Assembly: GCF_002803085.1 (NCBI RefSeq)
Contig: NZ_NNBJ01000024.1
Span: 49,442-113,441 of the forward strand
Direction: 5' to 3'
DNA: 64,000 bases
Source: Streptomyces sp. CB01201
Lineage (GTDB): Bacteria > Actinomycetota > Actinomycetes > Streptomycetales > Streptomycetaceae
Both the position numbers and the translations under genes were made by a program. The first letter of the stretch is position 1; each line of letters opens with the position of its first letter. Below are positions 8,534 through 17,122 of this stretch, one piece after another. Below the pieces are notes generated by a model. The model was given only the letters and a program-made list of their open reading frames with translations. It was not told the origin of the DNA and made no database searches.

Positions 8534-9666
8534 GTGGCTGAACGCGTGCGGGTCCGTGAGATCGATGATGACGAGGGGCGGCGGCTGCTGCGGATCATCC
8601 GCCGGGGCACCGGGTCGGTGGTGACCTGGCGGCGGGCCCAGATGGTGCTGCTGTCGGCACAGAGCATGGCCGTGGCGAAGATCGCGGAGGTGACGTTCAC
8701 CAGCGCGGACCGGGTCCGCGACGTGATCCACAACTTCAACGCCGACGGCTTCGACTCGCTCTACCCGAAGTACGGGGGCGGGCGACCGAAGACGTTCACG
8801 CTGCCCGAACGCCGCGAGATCAAGAAGTCGCCAAGTCCATGCCGGTCGAACACGGCCTGCCGTTCTCGACCTGGAGCCTGGCCAAGCTGGCCGACTTCCT
8901 GGTCGCCGAGGGGGTGGTCGACGACATCAGCCACGAGGGCCTGCGCATCCGGCTCCGCGAGGAAGGCGTCACCTTTCAACGCGTGAAGACTTGGAAGACC
9001 TCCCGTGACCCCGACTACGCCGCCAAGAAGGCGCGTGTCGAGCACCTTTACGCGATCGCCGACGGCGAGGTCATACCTGAGGAAGACGAACCCGAAGTCG
9101 TCTTCTGCATGGACGAGTTCGGGCCGCTCAACCTCCAACCCCACCCCGGCCGGCAGTGGGCTGAACGCGGCGGCCGGCACAAGGACCGCGACCGCGATCC
9201 CAGGCCCCGAAGACGGGCGACCTACACCCGGCCGCACGGGGTCCGTCACCTGTCCGCCGCCTACGACCTCGCCAAAGACCAGCTCTACGGCCACATTAAG
9301 AAGACCAAGAACCGGTCCAAATTCCTGGAGTTCTGCCGCTACCTGCGCTCGCTGCACCCGGTGGACGTCCGCATCGCGATCGTCTGTGACAACTACTCCC
9401 CGCACCTGACCACGAAGCGGTGCCAGCGGGTCGGGACGTGGGCGACGGCGAACAACGTGGAGATCGCCTACACCCCGACCAACAGCTCTTGGCTCAACCG
9501 GATCGAGGCCCAGTTCACCGCCCTGCGCTACTTCGCCCTCGACGGCACCGACCACCCCTCCCACAAAGCCCAGGGCAGCATGATCCGCCGCTACATCATC
9601 TGGCGGAACAGACACGCCGCCGACGAACGACTATGCGAAGTGATCACCAGGGCGAACGTTGCCTGA
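8534..9666 (+). pseudogene. IS630-family transposase, frameshifted
   Basis: An N-terminal HTH part (8534 to about 8828) and a DDE catalytic part (about 8830-9666) are in different frames. The catalytic residues are visible: FCMDEFGPL, IAIVCDNYSPH and NSSWLNRIEAQF. The break is at ATCAAGAAGTCGCC near 8821-8834; one extra G would restore a continuous protein of ~377 residues. There is no classic slippery heptamer, so a real one-base deletion or a sequencing error is likelier than programmed frameshifting. Confidence 0.8.
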
Positions 9667-9674
9667 TGCGGCAC
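9651..9674 (-). repeat. Right terminal inverted repeat of the IS630-like element
   Basis: Perfect 24-bp complement of 7979-8002. It contains the transposase stop codon and the ATG of the following short gene. Confidence 0.85.
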
Positions 9675-9863
9675 CTCACCACGAGCGAGTACGCACCGCG
9701 CCTGCGGTCCCGGCTCGCCCGTGAACAGCAGCTCGCCCGGGACGCCGTCGAACGCGGCTGGCCCCGCGAGGTCGAACGACACAACGCCATCGCCGACCGA
9801 ATCAGCGGCCTCCTCGAAGATCTCGGCGAGAGCACCGAGCCCGGCCCTGACGATCACTGCTGA
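9666..9863 (+). CDS. Small hypothetical protein downstream of the IS element
   Basis: 65 residues, charged and probably helical (REQQLARDAVERGWPREVERHNAIADRISGLLEDLGE). The ATG overlaps the transposase stop (TGATG) and lies inside the IS inverted repeat, so the element now supplies the start. Codon use looks genuine. It may be the tail of a gene cut by the insertion. Function unknown. Confidence 0.5.
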   Translation: MRHLTTSEYAPRLRSRLAREQQLARDAVERGWPREVERHNAIADRISGLLEDLGESTEPGPDDHC

Positions 9864-9911
9864 GCGGTTCGTGCCGGCAGCCTGAACGAGAGCCCGACGG
9901 ATACTTGCCGG

Positions 9912-10556
9912 ATGGATGGATCAAGGGCTTCTTGGGTCAACACCACGCACAATTGGGCCGGCATCGTGGACGCGGACCATCTCGGTCGGATCCGCCAGGG
10001 ATCCGCAGAGTTCGCGCCAGGCGGGCCAGATCACCTTGTTCTTGAGATCGTTGCTTACGCCGCTGACGAGGCAAGGAGCCGGGGCGGCGGACGGTGTGAG
10101 GTCACGCTGCATACCGACGGCTCGGTGTCGGTGAAGGATGACGGACGGGGCACCGACACTAGGGTCGACGAGCATGGCCAAGTGGTGAAGAAGCCGGTCA
10201 TGGCCACGAAGGATCTTCGGTTCTTCGACCTCCCGGAGGCGGAGCGACTTCCGGACGGACATCCGCGTCGCGGCATGTCCGTCGTCGCAGCGCTCAGCGA
10301 GTGGCTGATTCATACCAACCGCCGTCTCAACGGATCCTGGAGCCAACGCTATGAGCACGGCGTCCCGGTGACCGATCTGCAGCCCGTCGAAGCCGACGGA
10401 ACCACGGGGACCTGCGTCCGCTTCCTGCCGGACAAAGCGCTGCGTTCGCATTGGTCGTTGACCGCGGGCGATCTGGCCCGGTGGTCCGAGCACTGGCCCG
10501 ACCTGACTGCCCGCCTCGACGATCAGCGCGACCGCGAGGACCGGTCAAGTCGGTGA
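9912..10556 (+). CDS. Stand-alone GyrB-like GHKL ATPase domain protein
   Basis: 214 residues resembling only the N-terminal ATPase domain of DNA gyrase B: HLVLEIVAYAADEA corresponds to the conserved Glu/Asn helix, VKDDGRGT to the G1 box, and RRGMSVVAALSEW to the HGVGxSVVNALS lid. The usual Asn of helix 1 is replaced by Ala, so ATP hydrolysis is uncertain. No transducer, Toprim or DNA-binding part follows. It may be a regulatory or resistance-type ATPase or a decayed paralogue. The start has several nearby in-frame options. Confidence 0.6.
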   Translation: MDGSRASWVNTTHNWAGIVDADHLGRIRQGSAEFAPGGPDHLVLEIVAYAADEARSRGGGRCEVTLHTDGSVSVKDDGRGTDTRVDEHGQVVKKPVMATKDLRFFDLPEAERLPDGHPRRGMSVVAALSEWLIHTNRRLNGSWSQRYEHGVPVTDLQPVEADGTTGTCVRFLPDKALRSHWSLTAGDLARWSEHWPDLTARLDDQRDREDRSSR

Positions 10557-11153
10557 CCACGAGGCGCCGCGACCGGGCTGCACCGCAGAGAGCGGCCCGG
10601 CCGACTCCCGACCTGCGGTCCTGGTGCTCGGCCTCGGTGGCATGGAGGCGGCAGGAGTCGGAGCCAGTCTCGATCAGTGTGCATTCGAAGTTGAGCCAGT
10701 CCCGCGCACGGAATTCGTCCAGATAAGGATTTCACGTGGGTCCAGAAGCGCCCAGCCGAGAACCAACACGGGACCCGGCGCCGGCCCGACCTGCCCGCGA
10801 TCGACAGATACCCCCCTGTACGCCGTGGCATTCGGCCTCATGCGACCCGGACTCCTCAGCCCCGACACCGGACTGATAGGACAGGCTGAAGGGACAACGC
10901 CTTCACCGCGGCAGCGAGACCGCATCCGCCTGCTACGCGCGCGACGTGCACCGCATCCCCGCCGAGGACACCGAAACAGTAGTGATAGGGGGCCCTGCTT
11001 CGCGGTCTACCGCGAAGCAGGGCCCCCTATTTGGCTCGCCGATGAAGCGTGAGCGCCCCGCAGCAAGTGCAGGCTGATGCCCACCACGACAGAAGGCTGA
11101 GATGTCCTCACTCCAGGAAAACGGACACTCACGTTCATGCGGACTATGTGAGG
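10557..11153. other. ~600 bp without a convincing gene
   Basis: No reading frame here has credible codon use or a recognisable product. The only clear structure is the large hairpin at 10987-11028. The stretch may hold decayed sequence between the GyrB-like gene and the toxin/immunity locus. Confidence 0.5.
10987..11028. terminator. Large perfect hairpin, probable bidirectional terminator
   Basis: A 20-bp perfect stem (10987-11006 with 11009-11028) with only two unpaired bases, followed by ATTTGG. It sits ~125 bp beyond the stop of the minus-strand immunity gene and could end transcription from both sides. Confidence 0.65.
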
Positions 11154-11861
11154 TCAGCCGTCCCAGACGTTGAGGTGATCATCAACAAGGAACTCTGGGT
11201 AGCGAAATGCTTCGCCAAGTGCGGTTAGAGCCTCACAGCGCGCTGAGGTGATTTCGACGAAGTACGCTTTCATGGCGCGCAGGAACAGCCTGTACCCAAG
11301 GTCCGCGCAGGCTTCGATGACCACCGCCTCCAACGCCGGCACCAAGGATGGCACGGCTGCCTTGGAGGCCTCTCGTTCGAGATCGCCCGCGACGGAGCGC
11401 ATCTCCTGCAGGACAGCCTCCCGCATGACGGGATCTGTCACCGGGTTGGGAGGGGACGGCGTGAACGTTGTCATGCCCCTTCGCCTGATGCTTGTCAACC
11501 ATGTCTGCTCGATGCGCCGCAGCCAGTCGCGTCCGGTCAAGTTGTGGTCAGCCGGATCGAAGTAGGCCTGCGTGACGCCGAGCCAGACGGTGCGGAGTGC
11601 GCCATCTGTCAGCGGGGAAGCCAGCAGCCTCCGGACATCCTCGCCGATCTGCATGCTGACCATGCCGTGGGCTTCGGCTACCGCACTATCGACAATGCTC
11701 AGTTGTACCTCTACCGCGTCGCTCTGGGGTAGGAATCGTTCGGCGTCGGCTGCGGACAACCAGAGGGGGTGCTGAGACTTGGATGCCATCCAGCTCAACC
11801 CGATATCCAGGATGAGACCCTGGGTTTCTTCCGCTGGGTCGCGTTCGTTATGTTCCGGCAT
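11154..11861 (-). CDS. Candidate immunity protein for the adjacent polymorphic toxin
   Basis: 235 residues from the ATG at 11861, eight bases after the toxin stop on the same strand: the classic position for a cognate immunity gene. The protein is soluble and largely helical, with no signal peptide, as expected for a cytoplasmic inhibitor (for example DPADHNLTGRDWLRRIEQTWL and YRLFLRAMKAYFVEITSARCEALTALGEAF). I do not recognise the family. The pairing rests on position alone. A large hairpin terminator lies downstream. Confidence 0.7.
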   Translation of the reverse strand: MPEHNERDPAEETQGLILDIGLSWMASKSQHPLWLSAADAERFLPQSDAVEVQLSIVDSAVAEAHGMVSMQIGEDVRRLLASPLTDGALRTVWLGVTQAYFDPADHNLTGRDWLRRIEQTWLTSIRRRGMTTFTPSPPNPVTDPVMREAVLQEMRSVAGDLEREASKAAVPSLVPALEAVVIEACADLGYRLFLRAMKAYFVEITSARCEALTALGEAFRYPEFLVDDHLNVWDG

Positions 11862-11869
11862 GGTGCTTC

Positions 11870-14800
11870 CTACTTCGGGTAGGCCGTGTAGACAACGTAC
11901 TTTGACGGTTTGTGATCCCTCACGAACTTCAACTGCACGACGACTTTGTTGCCGACTGCTTCGGCTTGGGGGCCGTCTTTGACCCATCTGAGCCCCAAGG
12001 ACACCTTGTCTCGGAGTTGCCACTCGATTTCCAGAAGGTCATAGCGCGGGTCGAAGCCCGTGCGCTTGGACTGGTCGCTCAGCCACTTATTGAGTCTCTT
12101 CACGTTGCCCGGCTTCGCCTGCAGCCAGGCTGTCACTGCCGCGTTGACTGATTCCGCTGCTGTGGCTTCATCGGTCCACCTTGTTGCGATTCCCTTTTTG
12201 GTGGCCTCGGCCGCCATTTCCGCATCATTGGGGAGGACGTGGTCGCGCAGGGTGTGCGCTCCGCCGACGCTCTCCTCTCCAGGCTTTTCGTCCGCGAGAA
12301 TGTTGGTGCAGTTGTGGACGAGGATGTCGTGGGCCTGTGGCCCCCGTGAGCGGATGTAGAACGTGTGGAGACCGTTGATGGTGAGGTCGTACACCTCTTG
12401 AGCAGCCACATTGGGTCGGTCATGCAGGGCAGTCACTGTCTGCGTGGTGCCGCCCGGAGAGCGTAGCCGGTCGCCGACGCGGAGAGCGGAGACCGGTATC
12501 CAGCCGCGACTCTCGACGTAGAAGCGGTGGCCGACGGTGCTGGTCAGTACGCCTCCCTCCAGCATGATGTCGAGCAGGTGCTGGGTGGCGTGGTGGAAGG
12601 TGGCGGTGACGGGCTGGGCGGTCGATCGTCCGGACTGCGGGTCGGTTGCCAGGACCAGGTCGCCGGTGTGGACGTCTCGGATTTGCTTGCGTGTGCGGTC
12701 GCCCATCAGGACCTGGGTGCTGCCGGGGAAGCTGTCCACCTTGCAGGAGCCGACGACGCTTTCGTAGACGTCGACGGTCTCTTCGAGCTCGGCAGCGGTG
12801 GCTGCATCGAGTTTCAGGCCCTTTAGCGCGGTGAGTGCTTCCCGGACACCGATGCCGGTGTGGAGGGCGGCGTTGAAGGCGTGGAGGGCATCCGCGATCG
12901 CTGTGAGTGCCTTGCCGCCGACGAACCAACTGGCGGCCCAGGCGCACGAGGTCCAGCTACCACCGTCGTTGCCGGGGAGGATCTTCTTGGCGCATTCGAT
13001 GAAGTCGCCGAAGAGGATCTTGATGGGGTCGATGCCCGAGTTGAACTCGGCCATCGTGAGGGTTTTGGTGATCGTTTCAGTGAGGTTGGGGATCATCGCC
13101 GGGCCGAGGTAGACCACGTCTGAGGAGGGGCACCCGTACTGGGTGGCCGGCGCATCCTCAGCGGTGCACAGGTAGATGTCTACGAACTCGTTGAAGACGA
13201 TCGTCGCTGTGATCTTGCAGTCCCCGGTGTGGATGATGGGGTTGCAGTTCTCCTTCTTGATGTCCCTGGGTTCCCCGATCTGTTCAATGTGGTCGGGGAC
13301 GAGGAAGACTCCCCCGACCCCTGTGGTGGCCCCGTTCTGCAGTTGACTGTTGTTGTTCTGCACCGAGGTGTGGTCGGCGGCGTCCTGGGCTTCCTTGGCG
13401 TACTTGTCGGCTTCCTTGGCCGCTTGTTCGGCTTCGGTTGCGGCGGTGTTGGCGCGGTCGGCTGCGGCGCGTGCGTCCTTGGCGTCCTGGGTGGCCTGGT
13501 CTGCTGCCGCGTGTGCGGCGGTCGCGTCGAGGGCTGCCTGGTCGGCGGCGGTGCGGGCTTCCTTGGCGTAGCCCTCGGCGGTGCCGGCGGCGGTGTTGGC
13601 GGCGGCTGCGTCCTCGGTGGCCTGGCGGTCGTATTCGACGGTGCGGGCCAGTGAGTCGGCGGCCTTGGATGCGGCGTTTGCCGCGTCGGAGGCATAGCCG
13701 AGCGCTTCAGTGGCGTAGCCGCGGGCGTCGGCTGCGTAGCGTGCGGCGTTGGCCGCGTGCTGGTAGGCCTCCTTGGTGTCGGCTTGGGCCTGGTCGGCGA
13801 GGGCTTGGGCGGCGGCGGCTTCTTCCTTGGCGTTCTTGGAGTGGGCGTCGGCGACGGCCTTTTGCTGTTCGGCGATCGTCTTGGATGCCTGGCCGGTGAG
13901 GACGACGAGGCCGGCTGCCGAGTCGGTGGTGATGTACGGAGAGCCGAGCTGGATGGCGTCGTTGGCGGGCTTGGCGACCTGGGATGCGGCGTTGCCGGCG
14001 TCTTCGGCGGCCTGTGCGGTGACGTGGGCGAACCCGGCTGCCTTGGCTGCTGCCTCGACCGCTTTGGCGGTTTCCTTGCTTGCCGCGTCGGCCTCGGATT
14101 TGGCGGTCTTGGCCTTCGCTTCGGCGTCATCGGCGAGAGCGACGGCTGCGCTGGCTTCGGCGGAGGCGTGCTGGGATGCGGCGATGGCGTCGGCTTCGGC
14201 GCTGGTTGCGGTGGTGACCGCGGCGTCGGCGACGAGCTTGGCGGCCTGGGCGCCGTCCGCGTCCGAGCGGGCCCGCTTGGCGGCCGCCTCGGCGCGCGTG
14301 GCTGCCGCGTCCGCGTCCGCTGCCGCCTGGCTTGCGGCGTCCGCTTCCGATCTGGCGTTGCCGGCGGCGGTTTCGGCGGCCGTCGCCTGCTTGTCTGCCT
14401 CATGCGCCGCGGCCCGGGAGGCCTTTGCCTGGTCGTCGGACTCGTGCGCCTGCGCGTATGCCTCCTTCGCATCGGCCTTGGCACGAGCCGCGTCCGACTT
14501 CTGCTGGGCGTCCCAGGCATCATCCCGCTTGGCCTTGGCGTTGTCCCGGGCCTTGACCGCGCCGTCCCGCTTCTCCCCCGCCGTGGACTCGGCGGCCTCG
14601 GCCTTCTCCTTGGCGTCCTTGGCCTTGCCCGCCTCACTTTGGGCGTTCTGTTTGTGCTGGGCGGCGTCGGCCTGCTTGGCGAGCGCGGTTTCCTTCTCCG
14701 CCTTGGCTGTCGCCGACTCGGCCTCCGCGGCCAGCCGCTTGGCATGGGCGTCCGCAGCGGCGGCCTTCGCGTTCGCCTCGGCCTTCAAGGTGTCGGCGAG

Positions 14801-16795
14801 CTTGGCCTGTGCCGTCTCCTTGTCCTTCTTCGCGTTGTCACGGTGAACCTTCGCCGCGTCGGCGGCCGCCTTGGCCTGCAACTCGGCGGTCTCTGCGGCC
14901 TTCTTGCGGAACTCGGTCTGCACCTGCGCGGCCTGGGCCAGCGCGCGCTGCGCGATGGTCTGGCTGTCCCCTGCGGAGGCGCGGGTGGCGGCTTCGGCGG
15001 TTTCGCCGGCCTTCACCATCGCCTGCAGAGCCGCCGCCGTGCCCTTGGTCACCTGATCCTTCTGCTGCCCGACCAGCAGGCCGCGTCCGCGCGGTGCACC
15101 GAGGGCATCAGCACTGGTGTAGGAGGTCTGCAGCGCGGTGTCCGAAGCAGCGGCGGCCTTCTGCGCGGCGGCAAGCTGCGCCTTGAGAGCGGCGAGCTGC
15201 TGCTTCGCCCCGGTCTGTGCTCCTGTGGTCAGCAACTTGGCCTTGTCGAAATCGGCCTGAATCGGCTGATCAGTCGCGTGGTGCCCCGTCGGCTTTACGT
15301 CGAACTGTTGCGCAGGGGTGCCGATGCACGGCCACAGCCAGGTGTCTTTGCCATTGTCGAATGAGTTCAGATCCAGGCACTTGCCCGCGCCGACCTTCTT
15401 GATCGGGGTGGTGGCGCGCAGGTTGTATTGCCAGGTCTGTGCTGGGGTTTCGTTGCATGCATAGATTTGGATCTTGGTGCGGTCGTCGGTCTTCCCACCT
15501 GCAGCGTCAAGGCACTTGTGAGAGTTGCTGTTCTGAAGGTGTGGGCCGTTGCCGTCGGTGTAGAGGATCCACTGTTGGGCTGTGGTGCCGTTGCACGTCC
15601 ACAACTGCACAGGGGTGCCGTTGTCCGTGCGGCCGCCCTCGACGTCGAGGCACTTTCCAGCAGCGGCATGCACTTGCACCACGACCGGTGCGTCGCCGAC
15701 CCAGCCCACCCCGCCGGGGGACCAGTAGTCGCTCCATCGGGCGAGGCGGTCCGCCGCCGCAGAATGGCCGAGCAACTCCCCCAGCGCCTTGGAGCCGGAA
15801 ACCAGGGCGCTCACGGCGTCCTTGTTGGCGTTCAGGATTTGATTGCGCTGCGTCGCCTGGGAGGAGATCTCTTGCTGCCACTCCTGCGCGGCAGCGGCAG
15901 TGATGCCGTTGTACACCTGGTTCGGATCCAACGGGTTGCGCCATGCACACGACGCGAACCGGGACTTCACGTCCTCCACCGCGATGCGGTACTCCGGCGT
16001 TCCTCGCTGCGGCGCGGTCCGCGGGAACCCTCCGGCAGCCAGGAAGATTCGCGCGTCGTCAGCCCCGGCGCCGACATCCCAGTCGGAGGAGTTCATCCCC
16101 CACTGGAAAGCCTTGCGCTCGTCATAGGTCCCGTCGCCCTCGGTGCTGTACATCGGGTAGCGAGGGTCACCAAGGGCCAGGACAGCCCGGCGCGTTGGGG
16201 AATCCATCTTGGGCGTCGGGTCATTGTAAAAATCGTCATCCTTTTGCCAGTAGCGATCAGAGATCCACTTCGTCAAGCCGAGCTGCTCGTAGAAGCTCTT
16301 GCCGTCACCGATGTCATGGGTCCCGGGCGGGTTCCAAAAAGTCCCGACGCGGTGCTCCCACTCCCACTCCACATCGTGGACGGCGTTGTTCTCCTGGTCC
16401 GCCCTGTCATGGTCCTTCTTGTAGGCCGTGGCCAGTGGCGTCTGCTCCCAGAACTGCCGGTCGGCCAGGGCGTGCAGTTTGTCCGCCGGCAGATTGAGAC
16501 CATCCTGCGCGGTCTGGGCCATCGTTGGTCCGCCCAGCCGCAGCACGTCCGCCATCCGGCACTGATCCATGCGCAATTGGCCCTCGGGACCGCTGTACGC
16601 CCAAAGATCGTCGTCGACGACAGGCTCGGTCCTTCCGCCGAGGTCCAGGGCCTGCGGCAGAATCGCCAACCCCGCAGCAATCGCCAGCGCTGTAACCGAA
16701 GTTGCGGCCGAGGTGAGGATCGGTGATCTTCGTGTTCCGGGCATACGGAACCACGGAGTGGAGCGTTTCAAAGCGTCCTTCTTATCGTCGTTCAC
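11870..16795 (-). CDS. Giant secreted polymorphic toxin: ricin lectin, Ala-rich coiled coil, Hint, RNase A-like tip
   Basis: About 1,641 residues from the GTG at 16795; starts at 16855 and 16744 are also in frame and none has a strong ribosome site. Order: basic N-terminus and hydrophobic signal/anchor (TSVTALAIAAGLAILPQ); a ~300-residue unknown region; a ricin-type beta-trefoil with CLD and QxW repeats (about 15290-15680); a very long Ala/Lys/Asp-rich coiled coil (about 13370-15230); a Hint autoprocessing domain (about 12310-12740) running from the SFPGSTQVLMGD block to the terminal ILVHNC. The C-terminal ~145 residues have GGAHTLRDHV and end in VVYTAYPK, matching the bacterial RNase A-like toxin family known from CdiA tips. 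It is expected to be exported, release its tip through Hint, and cleave RNA in target cells. Confidence 0.85.
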   Translation of the reverse strand: MNDDKKDALKRSTPWFRMPGTRRSPILTSAATSVTALAIAAGLAILPQALDLGGRTEPVVDDDLWAYSGPEGQLRMDQCRMADVLRLGGPTMAQTAQDGLNLPADKLHALADRQFWEQTPLATAYKKDHDRADQENNAVHDVEWEWEHRVGTFWNPPGTHDIGDGKSFYEQLGLTKWISDRYWQKDDDFYNDPTPKMDSPTRRAVLALGDPRYPMYSTEGDGTYDERKAFQWGMNSSDWDVGAGADDARIFLAAGGFPRTAPQRGTPEYRIAVEDVKSRFASCAWRNPLDPNQVYNGITAAAAQEWQQEISSQATQRNQILNANKDAVSALVSGSKALGELLGHSAAADRLARWSDYWSPGGVGWVGDAPVVVQVHAAAGKCLDVEGGRTDNGTPVQLWTCNGTTAQQWILYTDGNGPHLQNSNSHKCLDAAGGKTDDRTKIQIYACNETPAQTWQYNLRATTPIKKVGAGKCLDLNSFDNGKDTWLWPCIGTPAQQFDVKPTGHHATDQPIQADFDKAKLLTTGAQTGAKQQLAALKAQLAAAQKAAAASDTALQTSYTSADALGAPRGRGLLVGQQKDQVTKGTAAALQAMVKAGETAEAATRASAGDSQTIAQRALAQAAQVQTEFRKKAAETAELQAKAAADAAKVHRDNAKKDKETAQAKLADTLKAEANAKAAAADAHAKRLAAEAESATAKAEKETALAKQADAAQHKQNAQSEAGKAKDAKEKAEAAESTAGEKRDGAVKARDNAKAKRDDAWDAQQKSDAARAKADAKEAYAQAHESDDQAKASRAAAHEADKQATAAETAAGNARSEADAASQAAADADAAATRAEAAAKRARSDADGAQAAKLVADAAVTTATSAEADAIAASQHASAEASAAVALADDAEAKAKTAKSEADAASKETAKAVEAAAKAAGFAHVTAQAAEDAGNAASQVAKPANDAIQLGSPYITTDSAAGLVVLTGQASKTIAEQQKAVADAHSKNAKEEAAAAQALADQAQADTKEAYQHAANAARYAADARGYATEALGYASDAANAASKAADSLARTVEYDRQATEDAAAANTAAGTAEGYAKEARTAADQAALDATAAHAAADQATQDAKDARAAADRANTAATEAEQAAKEADKYAKEAQDAADHTSVQNNNSQLQNGATTGVGGVFLVPDHIEQIGEPRDIKKENCNPIIHTGDCKITATIVFNEFVDIYLCTAEDAPATQYGCPSSDVVYLGPAMIPNLTETITKTLTMAEFNSGIDPIKILFGDFIECAKKILPGNDGGSWTSCAWAASWFVGGKALTAIADALHAFNAALHTGIGVREALTALKGLKLDAATAAELEETVDVYESVVGSCKVDSFPGSTQVLMGDRTRKQIRDVHTGDLVLATDPQSGRSTAQPVTATFHHATQHLLDIMLEGGVLTSTVGHRFYVESRGWIPVSALRVGDRLRSPGGTTQTVTALHDRPNVAAQEVYDLTINGLHTFYIRSRGPQAHDILVHNCTNILADEKPGEESVGGAHTLRDHVLPNDAEMAAEATKKGIATRWTDEATAAESVNAAVTAWLQAKPGNVKRLNKWLSDQSKRTGFDPRYDLLEIEWQLRDKVSLGLRWVKDGPQAEAVGNKVVVQLKFVRDHKPSKYVVYTAYPK

Positions 16796-16867
16796 ACGGA
16801 TGGGACCGACGACCGGGATCTGATCAAGGACTCCGCAAACAGCACCTTCGACCACACGTCACAGACG

Positions 16868-17060
16868 TGCCACGCAAACGGGATCGTGTGAATTAGCGCG
16901 TCTCAGGCATGGCGACGCCCCTCCCCCTGGTGGGCCCCCCGGCCACCGCATGACACACAACAGCTTCTTGTGAAGAACCTGTGAGCGCCGGGCCCACCAT
17001 AGCCACAACAGTCATGTACAGGGCAAGGCCCATTTTTGCGCCACACGCGACCAAGCCGTG
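16868..17060. repeat. Upstream repeat, copy A (before the toxin)
   Basis: About 190 bp upstream of the toxin resemble 19918-20103 upstream of the DUF6193-like gene. Shared blocks include GCCACGCAAACG, GATCGTGTG, GGTGGGCCCCCCGGCCACCG, AGAACCTGTG, CACCATAGCCACAA and TTTGCGCCAC, in the same order and spacing. Both copies sit just before a minus-strand gene, so the repeat probably carries a promoter or leader. Confidence 0.75.
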
Positions 17061-17122
17061 CCGCATCCACCGGTCATCGCGTACGACGCCGCCCACGCCA
17101 CCGCCCTGGCGGAGGCTTCCTG

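Larger units (their letters stand above)
7979..9674 (+). mobile_element. IS630-like element with a passenger gene
   Basis: The element is bounded by perfect 24-bp inverted repeats (7979-8002 and 9651-9674) and is 1,696 bp long. It contains an unrelated 127-residue gene and then an IS630-type DDE transposase whose stop lies in the right repeat. The left flank is TA, the dinucleotide IS630 elements duplicate, but the right flank is CT. One end has therefore been rearranged since insertion, or the true boundary differs. Most IS630 elements start close to their transposase; here ~530 bp separate them. Confidence 0.75.

Noticed and set aside
8534..9666. Programmed frameshifting in the IS630 transposase
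   Set aside because: No A6G-type or other slippery heptamer and no obvious stimulatory hairpin at the junction; adding one G restores the frame, so a simple deletion or sequencing error is likelier.
12310..12740. Hint domain of the toxin read as a self-splicing intein
   Set aside because: It sits just before a C-terminal toxin tip in a secreted protein and there is no split host enzyme or homing nuclease; a pretoxin Hint protease fits better.
13757..15364. Long plus-strand open frames (535 and 357 codons) opposite the toxin's coiled-coil region
   Set aside because: They are complements of the Ala/Lys-rich coding sequence; translations are monotonous Gly/Leu/Arg or Ala/Ser with no domain, while the minus-strand protein has clear flanking domains.
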